Position numbers and translations under genes: made by a program. The notes below the pieces were generated by a model. It had not been told where the DNA came from, searched no databases, and worked only from the letters and a program-made list of their open reading frames with translations. This document shows positions 22,775-31,649 of a DNA stretch of 64,000 bases, in pieces. The DNA lies in the NCBI GenBank assembly GCA_016802295.1, contig JAESIW010000020.1, positions 1,998,120 to 2,062,119 of the forward strand, read 5' to 3'. The number at the start of each line of letters is the position of its first letter. The first letter of the stretch is position 1. The DNA comes from Brachionus rotundiformis. Taxonomy: Eukaryota > Rotifera > Eurotatoria > Ploima > Brachionidae.

Positions 22775-22897
22775 AACTTTTTTTTCTTTTAATAGAAAAT
22801 ATTTTCCAAATTTCTGAAAAATATTAGAGATTTATCAATAAAATAATTAGTCCAAAATTTACTTAACTTCATTTTTTTTCAAATTAAAAAAAAAAAC

Positions 22898-22969
22898 TAG
22901 CAGCGAATGGTTTCGATCCACCGACCTCTGAGTTATGAGCCCAGCACGCTTCCACTGCGCCACGCTGCT
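22898..22969 (-). tRNA. tRNA-iMet: tRNA-Met(CAT), initiator type
   Basis: A 72-nt cloverleaf on the minus strand. Acceptor stem AGCAGCG/CGCTGCT with A1:T72, D arm GCGCAGTGGAAGC, anticodon arm CTGGG-CTCATAA-CTCAG (CAT anticodon), T arm GGTGGATCGAAACCATT and discriminator A. A1:U72, the G-rich anticodon stem (one strand GGG, here with one G-U pair) and the ATCGAAA T loop are eukaryotic initiator features. There is no intron. A run of T's immediately downstream on the minus strand serves as the RNA polymerase III terminator. Confidence 0.95.
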
Positions 22970-23856
22970 TCGTTATATATGTAACCAAAAATGTCTTTGT
23001 TTAGAGTTAAAAAATAATTCGAAATTTTTAAGCCTTTTTTTATTTACCCAAATTGCTTAATAATTGAAAATAATTATAATTAAAACTAAATTATATTTTT
23101 CAATAAGAGTTTATCTTAAAGAAATGATTTAGTTTCATTTTACAATTAATATAATAGGTAGTAAATTCTAAATTGTCTAATTTCTTTGAAGCTGTGGTAG
23201 TAAATTCGACTTTTTGTAAGCCATTTGTATAATTTGTTTTTGAAAACGGAAGATTGGTCCAAATATTAACACCATTGCATTCAATTCTTAACTAATTTCC
23301 CAAATATATGTTTGTATGTCTCTTTCTATTCAGTTATGTTAAGTTTAAAACTTAAGCATCTTGGTTCAGTCATAATTTAAGATTTTTATTTCATGAATAA
23401 ATTTTTTATCTAATTTAAATTGACTCTAAGGTTTAAAAAGAAAAATTGTAATTAAAAATGTTTTGATTAATAAAGCTAATTAAACAATTAATATTAAATG
23501 TTGGAATTATACGAGAAAAGAAAAACAGATTTTACTAAAAAAAGATAATAAATTTTAAAATTTCAAAATTTGCAGAGTTCTTCCAGAATGTTGTATATAA
23601 TGAAACTATGTATGTTAAACCATGTTACATTTACAGGGCCAGTTTTAAATTCTTTGAAAAAATTTTTATTTAAATGGTTTGTTCTGTACATCTGCACAAA
23701 TTTCGCAAAATAATAAAAATCTGCCATAAAAAATTTAATAAAATATTTTAATTAGTTAATTTTTAACATTTAAACTCGAAATTTTAATGAAAGTTTATTT
23801 AACTAAAAAAAATTAATTCTTTTTAACAAAAAGTCATTTTTACACAAAATAATATT
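22970..23856. other. Intergenic with one possible coding fragment
   Basis: On the minus strand 23291-23100 stays open for 64 codons after a possible splice acceptor (AAATTAG), including NGVNIWTNLPFSKTNYTNG and KKLDNLEFTTYYINCKMK. It has no ATG and no recognised family. It could be an exon or a gene relic. The rest is AT-rich. Confidence 0.25.
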
Positions 23857-24555
23857 TTAAACAGCTGTACCCCTCTCAAGATTCTGTTTGATTTCGGTTG
23901 TATACTTTCCGTAGAAGCGTTCGATCTTTTTATTGAACCTCATATTACGGTTATTTATGTAATCAACATCTGTACCAGCTTTTTCAGCACGACGTCTACT
24001 ATAACCACGTCGTTTCTCAACTTGTTTATTCAGGTCATCAACCATGCGATCAACCGCACTTGGAGCAGGCTTGTGCGTTCCATAAGTCAAAGTACTAGTA
24101 GTTGCGTAAAAATCATCACCCAATTCAGCCTTTTCTTTTTCATAATTTCTCATATCTGGCTGCAAATTTTTAGTAAGTCTTTCATACTGTCTGAAAGATG
24201 ATTGTTCAAAATCAGCAAAACCTGTATCTGGGTTATGCTTTCTTGCTTTCTTTCGTTCCCATGCGTCGCATTCTTCAGCAGTCCATTCCAATGCTCGCAC
24301 TCTTTCATAAGATAAGCCTTTCTCTTCTATTTCTAATTTTCTTTTTTCTTTCTCTTCTTCATACTCCAGGCGATCTTTTTGCTTCTCCCAATTAACTGGC
24401 AATTTACTCTTTCGGTCTTCTTCCACCACTTCTCGGTGATTTAACTTGCGAGCTTCATTTTGTCTCAAACGAAGTTGCTGTAAGCGCTTCAAACGCTCTT
24501 GTTTCTTTATCTCTGGGTCGTTTGTTTCATGATTTTTCTCCTCTGAACTGGACAT
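23857..24555 (-). CDS. SYF2: SYF2 pre-mRNA splicing factor
   Basis: Intronless 232-aa protein (human SYF2 is about 243 aa). Conserved landmarks run in order: a Lys/Arg/Glu-rich N-terminal helix (RLKRLQQLRLRQNEARK), EYEEEKEKRK, RALEWTAEECDAWERKK, KHNPDTGFADFEQSS, RQYERLTKNL, LTYGTHKPAPSAVDRMVDDL, EKRRGYSRRR, and VDYINNRNMRFNKKIERFYG near the C-terminus. SYF2 belongs to the NTC/Prp19-associated complex of active spliceosomes. It lies 147 nt downstream of NSRP1 on the same strand. The ATG is preceded directly by a T-rich tract and TAG, which could act as a trans-splice acceptor; SL trans-splicing is known in rotifers. Confidence 0.95.
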   Translation of the reverse strand: MSSSEEKNHETNDPEIKKQERLKRLQQLRLRQNEARKLNHREVVEEDRKSKLPVNWEKQKDRLEYEEEKEKRKLEIEEKGLSYERVRALEWTAEECDAWERKKARKHNPDTGFADFEQSSFRQYERLTKNLQPDMRNYEKEKAELGDDFYATTSTLTYGTHKPAPSAVDRMVDDLNKQVEKRRGYSRRRAEKAGTDVDYINNRNMRFNKKIERFYGKYTTEIKQNLERGTAV

Positions 24556-24602
24556 CTATTTTTTTAAGGAAAAAATTAATTGCATTCAAAAAAATATTGA
24601 AA

Positions 24603-24626
24603 TTCTTGCACAATTACTTGCAAGAA
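24603..24626. repeat. Hairpin between NSRP1 and SYF2
   Basis: Perfect 8-bp arms TTCTTGCA/TGCAAGAA with an 8-nt loop, within the 147-nt gap between two same-strand splicing genes. An AATAAA-like signal occurs upstream on the minus strand. It may mark the 3' end of NSRP1 or an intercistronic processing site. Confidence 0.45.
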
Positions 24627-24702
24627 TCTTTCTATAAAGGTATTATAATTAAAATTACAACAAATAATTTATTTACAAAAATATGTTAAAAAATTTTAAT
24701 AA

Positions 24703-25785
24703 CTATTCTTTTTCGATATAATTTTTTTGAGATAGAACAGACTTTCGTTGAAAGTATTCACTTAGTTCTTGGTCAAGTTTTGCGCCTACGGTTCGTTTGG
24801 TGAATAGTTTCTCAAGATTCTGTCTCCTCATCTCTTCTTTGGACAATTTTGGCTCATTTTCTTTCTCATCTGGGACTTCTTTTTCACTTTTGATTTCAAC
24901 CTTGGGTTCATTTTCTTTTTCCTCTTCTTCCTTGATTTTTTTAGCTTCCGGTTGTTCAATTTCTTCAGTTTTTGAAGACTCATCCATCATCTCTTCCTTT
25001 AAGACTTCATCTTCTTCTTCACTTTCTTCTTCTTTTTTGTTTCTATAAACTTTTTGTTGTACTGTTTTTGTTTCCTTGAATTTTACAGCCTCTTGACGTT
25101 CTTTCTCCAATCTTTTTTCCTTTTCAGCTTCCTCTTCAATTACCCATTCACCTGTTTTCATTTTCAATAAGGAAAAATAAAATCCGCTCAAGTCTTTCTG
25201 CTTGCGAACATCTAATAAATTCTCAATCTGTTCCTGACGGCGTTCTTCTTCTTCCATTTTCTGTCTTTCTTCCATTTTCTTGCGATAAGCAGCCGTGACA
25301 AAAACCTCCTTGTCGGACCAAAGATCGCCTTCTTCTTCGCGTTCTTTTTGAATTTTTCTGTCTTGAACACGCTCAAACTCCATTTTGCGTTTGGCAGCAG
25401 CTTTCATGATGCCAACAATGTACTTTGGCTCTTTTGATTCATTCTTATTTGCTTTTGGATCAATTTTTAGCTTTTCTTTTTCAAGCTCATCATATATTTC
25501 GTCATATTCGAATACTGATTTATCTTCTTGAAGAGCTTTTTCGATTTGAATTTGAGTTTGTTTTTTCAAAATGGAAGAGTTTGTGTTAACAAGATTTTTT
25601 GTTTTACTTGGTTGCGCCTCAGATTCATCTTCCTCGTCGTCAAAGAATATACAAGGTTTTACGGCATTTATTTGTTTAGGTTCTTTCTTAGCCTTGTTTG
25701 GTATTGTCAGTCCGTATTTTTTATTAGGATTCGTGAACACAGGTCCTTCCACTTTTTTGTTTATTTCCTGTTTTGTACCACTCAT
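24703..25785 (-). CDS. NSRP1: NSRP1 (nuclear speckle splicing regulatory protein 1)
   Basis: Intronless 360-aa protein. The N-terminal KKYGLTIPNK motif, the FFDDEEDE acidic patch, QIQIEKALQEDKSVFEYDEIYDE, EPKYIVGIMKAA, KEVFVTAAYRKKMEER and DVRKQKDLSGFY reproduce the conserved N-terminal region of NSRP1/CCDC55. The C-terminus KNYIEKE matches the terminal TYIEKE of the vertebrate protein. The middle is a long Glu/Lys coiled coil. Vertebrate NSRP1 is about 560 aa with a long Arg/Ser-rich stretch; that stretch is almost absent here, leaving an acidic E/K-rich segment. The family regulates alternative splicing in nuclear speckles. It precedes SYF2 head to tail. Confidence 0.92.
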   Translation of the reverse strand: MSGTKQEINKKVEGPVFTNPNKKYGLTIPNKAKKEPKQINAVKPCIFFDDEEDESEAQPSKTKNLVNTNSSILKKQTQIQIEKALQEDKSVFEYDEIYDELEKEKLKIDPKANKNESKEPKYIVGIMKAAAKRKMEFERVQDRKIQKEREEEGDLWSDKEVFVTAAYRKKMEERQKMEEEERRQEQIENLLDVRKQKDLSGFYFSLLKMKTGEWVIEEEAEKEKRLEKERQEAVKFKETKTVQQKVYRNKKEEESEEEDEVLKEEMMDESSKTEEIEQPEAKKIKEEEEKENEPKVEIKSEKEVPDEKENEPKLSKEEMRRQNLEKLFTKRTVGAKLDQELSEYFQRKSVLSQKNYIEKE

Positions 25786-26369
25786 AACAAAATAATAATT
25801 ATATGATTTATTTTTCTTATAATTATAATTATAATATATAAAATATTGCTCATTAGAAAATTTATTTTTGAAATTTAAGACTATTTAGCTGACATTATAC
25901 AAAAGATAAGTTAGATTTAATTTTGAGAATTTAAAAAGTTAATTAAAAAAATATTAATCACTCCGTCAGACATTGGAAAAAATCGAAAAACAACAATATC
26001 AGACTTTGTAACCAAGAGTCTTAAGCAGTAGACAACAAAATGGACAAATAAATGTTTTAATTCTGCTATAAAAAAAAAAAAATTCACAGAAAATCAGTAT
26101 ATTCTCTTAATTTAGAAAAGGAAGGTATTTAATCGCTCATCTAAACAAATTAATTACATACTATAATTAATGTACTTTTTAATATATTTAAACCTTTCTT
26201 TTATCTATAATGAAAATACCTACATAAAATAATGAAAGTTACTCTTAAAAAATAAAAAGTTATCTTATTTCACTTAAAAATTAATAAAAAAATTGTATTT
26301 TGAATGAAAATGAAGGAAAAATGAACAGTACAATTGAACGAATTATTTAGGGTTTATTTTTTGACCCTT
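25786..26369. other. Intergenic, AT-rich
   Basis: Presumptive NSRP1 promoter side; nothing else seen. Confidence 0.4.
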
Positions 26370-26540
26370 TTAACTACCAACACGGCGTTTTTGTGTTGAC
26401 ACTTGAGTTTGTGCTTGTGTTGCTGCTTGAGAAGATGTGTCCCATCTTTTGGCTTTTCTTTTTTTTGAACCAAGAGCCGGTTCAACTTCTTTATTTATTA
26501 AAGAGTTTGGAGAAGTATAAGCTTCAAGTTGCTCAAACTC
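26370..26540 (-). CDS. Possible terminal exon with U2AF-ligand-like motif
   Basis: Minus-strand segment of 56 codons open from a TGA at 26541 to the TAA at 26370. The peptide contains LEAYTSPNS, then GSKKRKAKRWDTSSQ, and a Thr/Gln-rich end finishing QKRRVGS. The KKRKAKRWD core fits a U2AF ligand motif (basic residues followed by R-W-D/E) as in SF3B1 and SF1. There is no ATG; an AG just upstream could be a splice acceptor for a last exon, but I found no partner exons. It may instead be a relic. More GC than its flanks. Confidence 0.3.
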   Translation of the reverse strand, partial: EFEQLEAYTSPNSLINKEVEPALGSKKRKAKRWDTSSQAATQAQTQVSTQKRRVGS

Positions 26541-27234
26541 TCAAATCATTATTATTAGTATTAATTTAATTATTTTAACATATCATTCCATTAATATAAG
26601 TGAGCAAGATTATATAGTAATCATATTTATTTATTTAAGAAATCATTAATTAATTTAATAATAAAAATCAATAACTATGGAGTTTTTTAATTATATTTAA
26701 GAGAGCATTTAAAAATATCTCATTTAGAAAATAATGATCTAATGACAAAAAATGTAAGATTAAATAACCACTTATTGTTATGATACACAAAATGATCAAC
26801 TATGAAATTAACAAATTATTCTTATTTCTAATTAATTCTTTTTATTTAACTATTTAGCTAAAATAAAAAACAATCACCTTAAAAAAATATTCTTATAATA
26901 ATAAGTGTCCCTCGAAGACCCATTTTTATCAAAAAGGTCATTGTTCTATCTATGTTTCCTTCTTGTAAAACATATTTAGATCTATATAAAATACTTAATT
27001 TGAAAAAAAGTTTCTATCATCTAAGGGCTTAGATTCTTCAAAAACGACACGATTTTGGGGACACTTATTTGCAAGGACTTACGGTAGATTGTTCTTCAGG
27101 TAGAGGATTAAATAAAATAGAATTTTAAATATAAGAAATTTATAAGATAATGAATTTAAAAAAAAAATTATTCTTTAAAAGTTTGAATGATTTATTTTAT
27201 TTTCCAAGCTACTCTTTTAAATTAAAGAAAAAAT
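26541..27234. other. Intergenic with a weak inverted repeat
   Basis: AATAAGTGTCCC at about 26900-26911 is repeated in inverse at about 27051-27062, spanning about 165 bp with no ORF; a small decayed inverted-repeat element is possible. The rest is AT-rich. Confidence 0.3.
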
Positions 27235-27924
27235 TCAATACCAATTGATGAATTTTGTACCATAGAGATTAAAAATCTGAGTAAAAACATCTTCCGGATT
27301 CTTGAATTTGCTAATATAGTTATGAAACTCAATAATTATGACATCAATTTTTGGGAGAACATTTCTTTTAATTAAATGCATTAAAATATCATATTCTGCT
27401 CCTTCAACATCAATTTTGACCAAAACAAAGTCTTTTTCATCATAATAATCAATTAATTCAGCAATATCAACAGTTTTAACTGAGACTGAGATATTTTTAT
27501 TTACTCCTGGATGATTTTTAAATAAACTAGTTCCTTGAGAAAAACTGGAATTAGAAATATAAATATCCATTCTCCCATTCTGTATCCAAGCTGCTGTCTC
27601 TAAATTTAAATCAATCTCAGCTATTTCTGATGAAATATTTTCTTTAAGAGTGATTAATCTTTTCTTAAATGCTGGATTTGGTTCAAATGCATGTATTAAC
27701 CATTTGACAGATTTAAATTCGGTTATATCGATTAATTTACCATTGAAAAATTTTCTAATAGTGTCTCCCCGGTTGGCCCCCAAATCGAAAAAAACATGTC
27801 TTTTGCTTGGTTGTGTTATATATTTAATATGTTGCTTTGTGTCATGAATATAAAAAAATATCATGAAAATAAAAAAAAATAAAACAATAATATAAATTTT
27901 TTTGTGTCTTAGATTTGCATCCAT
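27235..27924 (-). CDS. FkbM-family methyltransferase, membrane-anchored (copy 1)
   Basis: Intronless 229-aa protein. A basic N-terminus and one hydrophobic segment (about residues 10-27, IYIIVLFFFIFMIFFYI) form a type II signal anchor. The FkbM methyltransferase domain follows, with the SAM motif VFFDLGANRGDT, HAFEPNPAF, KTVDIAELI, VLVKIDVEGAEYDIL and IIIEFH. The DVEGAE and GANRGDT motifs are intact. FkbM enzymes O-methylate small molecules or sugars; with a signal anchor the catalytic domain would lie in the Golgi/ER lumen. A close paralogue on the same strand at 35106-35795 shares both coding sequence and flanks, so this is a recent duplication. The substrate is unknown. Confidence 0.85.
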   Translation of the reverse strand: MDANLRHKKIYIIVLFFFIFMIFFYIHDTKQHIKYITQPSKRHVFFDLGANRGDTIRKFFNGKLIDITEFKSVKWLIHAFEPNPAFKKRLITLKENISSEIAEIDLNLETAAWIQNGRMDIYISNSSFSQGTSLFKNHPGVNKNISVSVKTVDIAELIDYYDEKDFVLVKIDVEGAEYDILMHLIKRNVLPKIDVIIIEFHNYISKFKNPEDVFTQIFNLYGTKFINWY

Positions 27925-28174
27925 TTAACAACAATATAATTTGTTTGATTTGATTCTAAATAGTTATTTAATAAATAATGAAAATGACATGAATTTAAAA
28001 ATGGTTCTAAATATGGTTATCTGTTAAAAGTTTATTCTTTAAAAAATGCTTTAATAAAGCATAAGTATTTATAAAGGATGTTTTCAAATATACTTATTTT
28101 TATACAATTTTGAATCAATTTTAAGATATTAGTATATTTAATTACAACAATTTAGACCCTTTGCGAATATTCTA
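27925..28174. repeat. Upstream region of FkbM copy 1, duplicated elsewhere
   Basis: About 27945-28110 shares GACATGAATTT, TATGGTTATCTGTT and TTTTCAAATATACTTA-type blocks with 29155-29320, and the proximal part with 35815-35895 upstream of FkbM copy 2. These are three copies of the same promoter-side sequence. Confidence 0.55.
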
Positions 28175-28586
28175 CAGAGTTGGGAAACTGATACTGAATA
28201 ACTGATCAGTATCAGTTAATTTCAGTTATCAGTTTAACTGAAACTGACCGATAACTGATTTTGAATTAACTGAGACTGACTGAAAACTGTTTTAATATTT
28301 ATTTGAATTCTTGAAAATTTTTTTTTCGGTTTTAATTTAGTTTTACACTTATATATTTTTTTGACAAGTTAGTAATGCTTTGCAATAAATAAAAAGCTAA
28401 TATATACATTATCTAATACTTTAATTTTTATAAACTGTTTAATAAATAAACTAATTGTATCATTTTTCTAATTAACTGATTTTTAACTGATAACTGATAC
28501 CCATTAACTGAGACTGATACTGAACTGATGCTCGAAAAACTGATACTGACTGAAAACTGATTTTTTTATAACTGATCCCAACTCTG
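28175..28586. mobile_element. hAT-type non-autonomous element with ACTGATA repeats (element 1)
   Basis: Perfect 11-bp terminal inverted repeats CAGAGTTGGGA/TCCCAACTCTG are flanked by a perfect 8-bp target duplication ATATTCTA (28167-28174 and 28587-28594). An 8-bp duplication and CAG-type ends are the hallmark of hAT transposons. Both ends are packed with AACTGATA/ACTGAAACTGA-type repeats in both orientations, and the middle is plain AT-rich. No transposase ORF. The subterminal repeats are in the place where hAT transposases bind. Confidence 0.88.
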
Positions 28587-28594
28587 ATATTCTA

Positions 28595-30173
28595 TTATTG
28601 TATCTATTTTAAAAATATAATTGGTATTGTTTAATTTGGTTTTGATTTTTGATGTTGAATAATTTGGAATAAATTAGTAAAAAAATCTGATAAAAACTTA
28701 CGATTTTGGTCTTTAGTCTAAAATGTAGCATATATCTTATTTTGGTTTAGACAAATAAACACTGTTTCATAGAAATTAATAAAATTTTTACGATACAATT
28801 TGTTATTAAATTTTCATTAAACTCTTAATTCTATGTTATCTCAATTCAACTATCTTCTTTTAAACAATTTCAAAAATTATAAAAAAATTAAAAATTTATC
28901 AAATATTTTAGGCTTTCTTAATTTTTAACTTTATAAATTTCTTATTTCTTAATAAAAAACGTAAAATTGAATGAAAAATTGAGACCCAAAGCCAGAAAAA
29001 GAATTAATTTTCGATTTCGGTATTTTTATTTTCTAATTCCTAATACATACTCAATTTTCCTTCTCTTGTTCTTCAAGTTTTTGTTTGATTTAGTCAGACG
29101 ATATATTTATTGTATCTTTACATTTAGAATTACATTTTAACTTAACGAGATACTTCTAATGATTAGATTCCAAAAATTATTTAACAAATAAAGAAAATGA
29201 CATGAATTTTAATTTTTTTGATTAAATATGGTTATCTGTTTGAATTTTTTTAAATATTTAAACATTAAAGAATCTTGATTTTATTTTAGATATTTTTCAA
29301 ATATGCTTACTTTCTATAGATGTAAATAAATGCAAAATTTATTTAAATCATACAATTTTATATTTGTAAAATAAAATATTATAGCATTTCAAAATATAAT
29401 ATTTAGTTAACTGTTATCTGTACAGTATAAATATAATACTTAATTTATCCATTCTTAAAATAATTATATCAACCTAAACAGTTGATTAAAGGCATGCTTG
29501 AGATAAATTTCACATCCTCTGTACATTTGACCATCTCACTTTGATCATTAATCTAATTTTTGATTTTTCGATTAGTTCATACAGTAGACCATCTCTCCAA
29601 AGCCTGTCTAATGCTGACAAATCTCGTATCCAGACTAACAAGTTAATTTTCATTTAATATCTTAAATTTAATATTAAAAAAATCATATTTCTCACTAAGG
29701 AGACATTTAGCTTAGGATCAATAACATTTTTAATTTAATGGTGTTTTGATAAATACATGATTAATAGTCTTTTTTTGGGTACGTATACTTGAATTGATTG
29801 GTATAAATCATACACCAAGACTCAAGATTGTTGTTCGTTATTAAACTTTGAATAATATCATATAATTTGTATGATATAAATTATATAACACTATTCACCA
29901 GAAATGTTTCAAGATATTTACAATGTTTTTTATGTCCATGGTCAAAAGAGAAAAAATTTATCAGTTTTACTCAAGAAATCTATTGGTAAAAATTCTTTCC
30001 AAAAATTTACCCAGATAATTTGTGATACTAATTGGTCACTTGATAGACCATCTTTTTTGGGATCTTTGAAATGCTAGCTATTTTTTGGATACATACTCAA
30101 AAAGAGACTTAAATTGAATAAATCAAGAATACCATCTCTGATAAGAACTGATAAGAGCTTTTGACTTATTTTG
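28595..30173. other. Intergenic with orphan copy of the FkbM upstream region
   Basis: 29155-29320 repeats the upstream region of the FkbM genes (GATTAGATTCCAAAAATTATT, AATGACATGAATTTT, AAATATGGTTATCTGTTT) but has no FkbM coding sequence beside it. It is probably the remains of a third gene copy. Elsewhere nothing beyond AT-rich DNA. Confidence 0.5.
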
Positions 30174-30181
30174 CTAAATTT

Positions 30182-30767
30182 CAGACTTGGGAACAGTATA
30201 TAAAAAATCAGTATCAGTCAGTAACAGTATTAAGCCCAATCAGTATCAGTCAGTAACAGTATTGAGGCCTTCAGTATCAGTCAGTGTTCAGTATTAAAGA
30301 TGAAATTCAGTATCGAAATCAGCCAGTACCAATATTAAGGCTATGAGTATAAAATCATGTTTTTAACAACAAATATAAATTTTCTAATAAAATATATTTC
30401 AGTCTTTTTGTCAATTTTATGACCATTCAGATAAAAATACAAAAACAAACAAATAAAGTTTACATCGGACTTATTTTAAAATTTTTTTAAAATTTAACAA
30501 AAAAAATAGAATTTTTAAACAATTATATCCACTTTACATAAACATGTAAATTGACGAGACAAAAAAAAAATTATGTTTCAAAATTAATTTGACATTTTTA
30601 AATTTTTTTTCTAATTTTCAGTATTTTCCAGTAATACTGAAAAACTGATTATCAGCTCCAGTCAGTAGCAATATTTTAACGATCAGTATCAGTAACAGTA
30701 TCAGTAATACTGAATACTGAAATATACTGATACTGATCAGTTTAATACTGTCAGTATCCCAAGTCTG
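30182..30767. mobile_element. hAT-type non-autonomous element with CAGTATCAGT repeats (element 2)
   Basis: Perfect 11-bp terminal inverted repeats CAGACTTGGGA/TCCCAAGTCTG with a perfect 8-bp target duplication CTAAATTT (30174-30181 and 30768-30775). Subterminal zones are packed with CAGTATCAGT/AGTAACAGTATT units; the centre is AT-rich and non-coding. The ends differ from element 1 at one position (CAGAGTTGGGA versus CAGACTTGGGA) and the repeats are variants of the same ACTGATA theme, so both belong to one family. Confidence 0.88.
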
Positions 30768-30775
30768 CTAAATTT

Positions 30776-31640
30776 ATTAATCCGACGCCAGAAAGGACCA
30801 ATTTTTTACCCTTAATTTTTAAATCTTGAATCTAAAAGTAACTTGTCTGTAGACAATTGATTTTTTTAGAATTTTCCTGGCAACTCTGAAGGGACTGCTA
30901 AAGCCCTATAGGGCTATGCTTGAATACAACTTCAAGTCGCAGTTCTATTTACTACTACTACTACTAGTAACTCTTCTTTTTATTATTTTAATAATTTCAG
31001 CAAGAAATGAAGATTTTTATAATTTATTAGTTTAAATATAATAGGTGAATCAGCACTATTTAGCATACAGTTAGTCACAGACTCATTTAACCCATCAACA
31101 TTATTGCAATTTTCTAATGGCTCTGAATTTGCCAAAAGTGTCTTGAATTTTGTTCAATCCACTTTCCTCTTGTCCAATTTTTAAGATTCTACATTTTCTA
31201 TTACTTCATGTTCTATTGACTAACAAATAGCTAAAGGGAAATGATCCCTAATTAAATCATTGCCATGAAGTAAAATTACCAATTTGTTTGAATATTCTTA
31301 TGAGCAAATCGTCAAGACAATTTGAAAAATGCCATAAATATTTCCTTGTGAGTTGCTTTTGTCGAGACTCATAAGATTCGATTTGACCGCGTTTTTGAAG
31401 TTCCACTTTTGGTCAATAAATGGATCCTTTTGGAATTTTTTTTTAATTTTATTAATTTTTCTTCTTAAATCGAATTTCTTGAATCAAGTTTTAGATCAAT
31501 AAAGTTAAATATCTAAAGCATATTTTCGAAATGAACAGATTTTCTTTGTCACTTTTCTTTGCAACATCTCAAGTATTTGGTACCATGAACTGGTTCATCC
31601 ACTTTTAAATTCTCAAGAGCTGATTTAGTTAACTTATTTT
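30776..31640. repeat. Decayed repeat DNA with LINE-like 3' end (about 30870-30967)
   Basis: GGCAACTCTGAAGGGACTGC, then AAGCCCTATAGGGCTATGC, then a (TAC)n tract at 30951-30967: a perfect 14-bp palindrome AGCCCTATAGGGCT just before a trinucleotide tail looks like a LINE or SINE 3' terminus. On the minus strand 31050-31180 carries scraps of open reading without a recognisable domain. The rest is unassigned. Confidence 0.4.
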
Positions 31641-31649
31641 TACCATACC

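Noticed and set aside
24797..25806. Plus-strand Ser/Phe-rich ORFs
   Set aside because: Antisense of the Glu/Lys-rich NSRP1 coding sequence.
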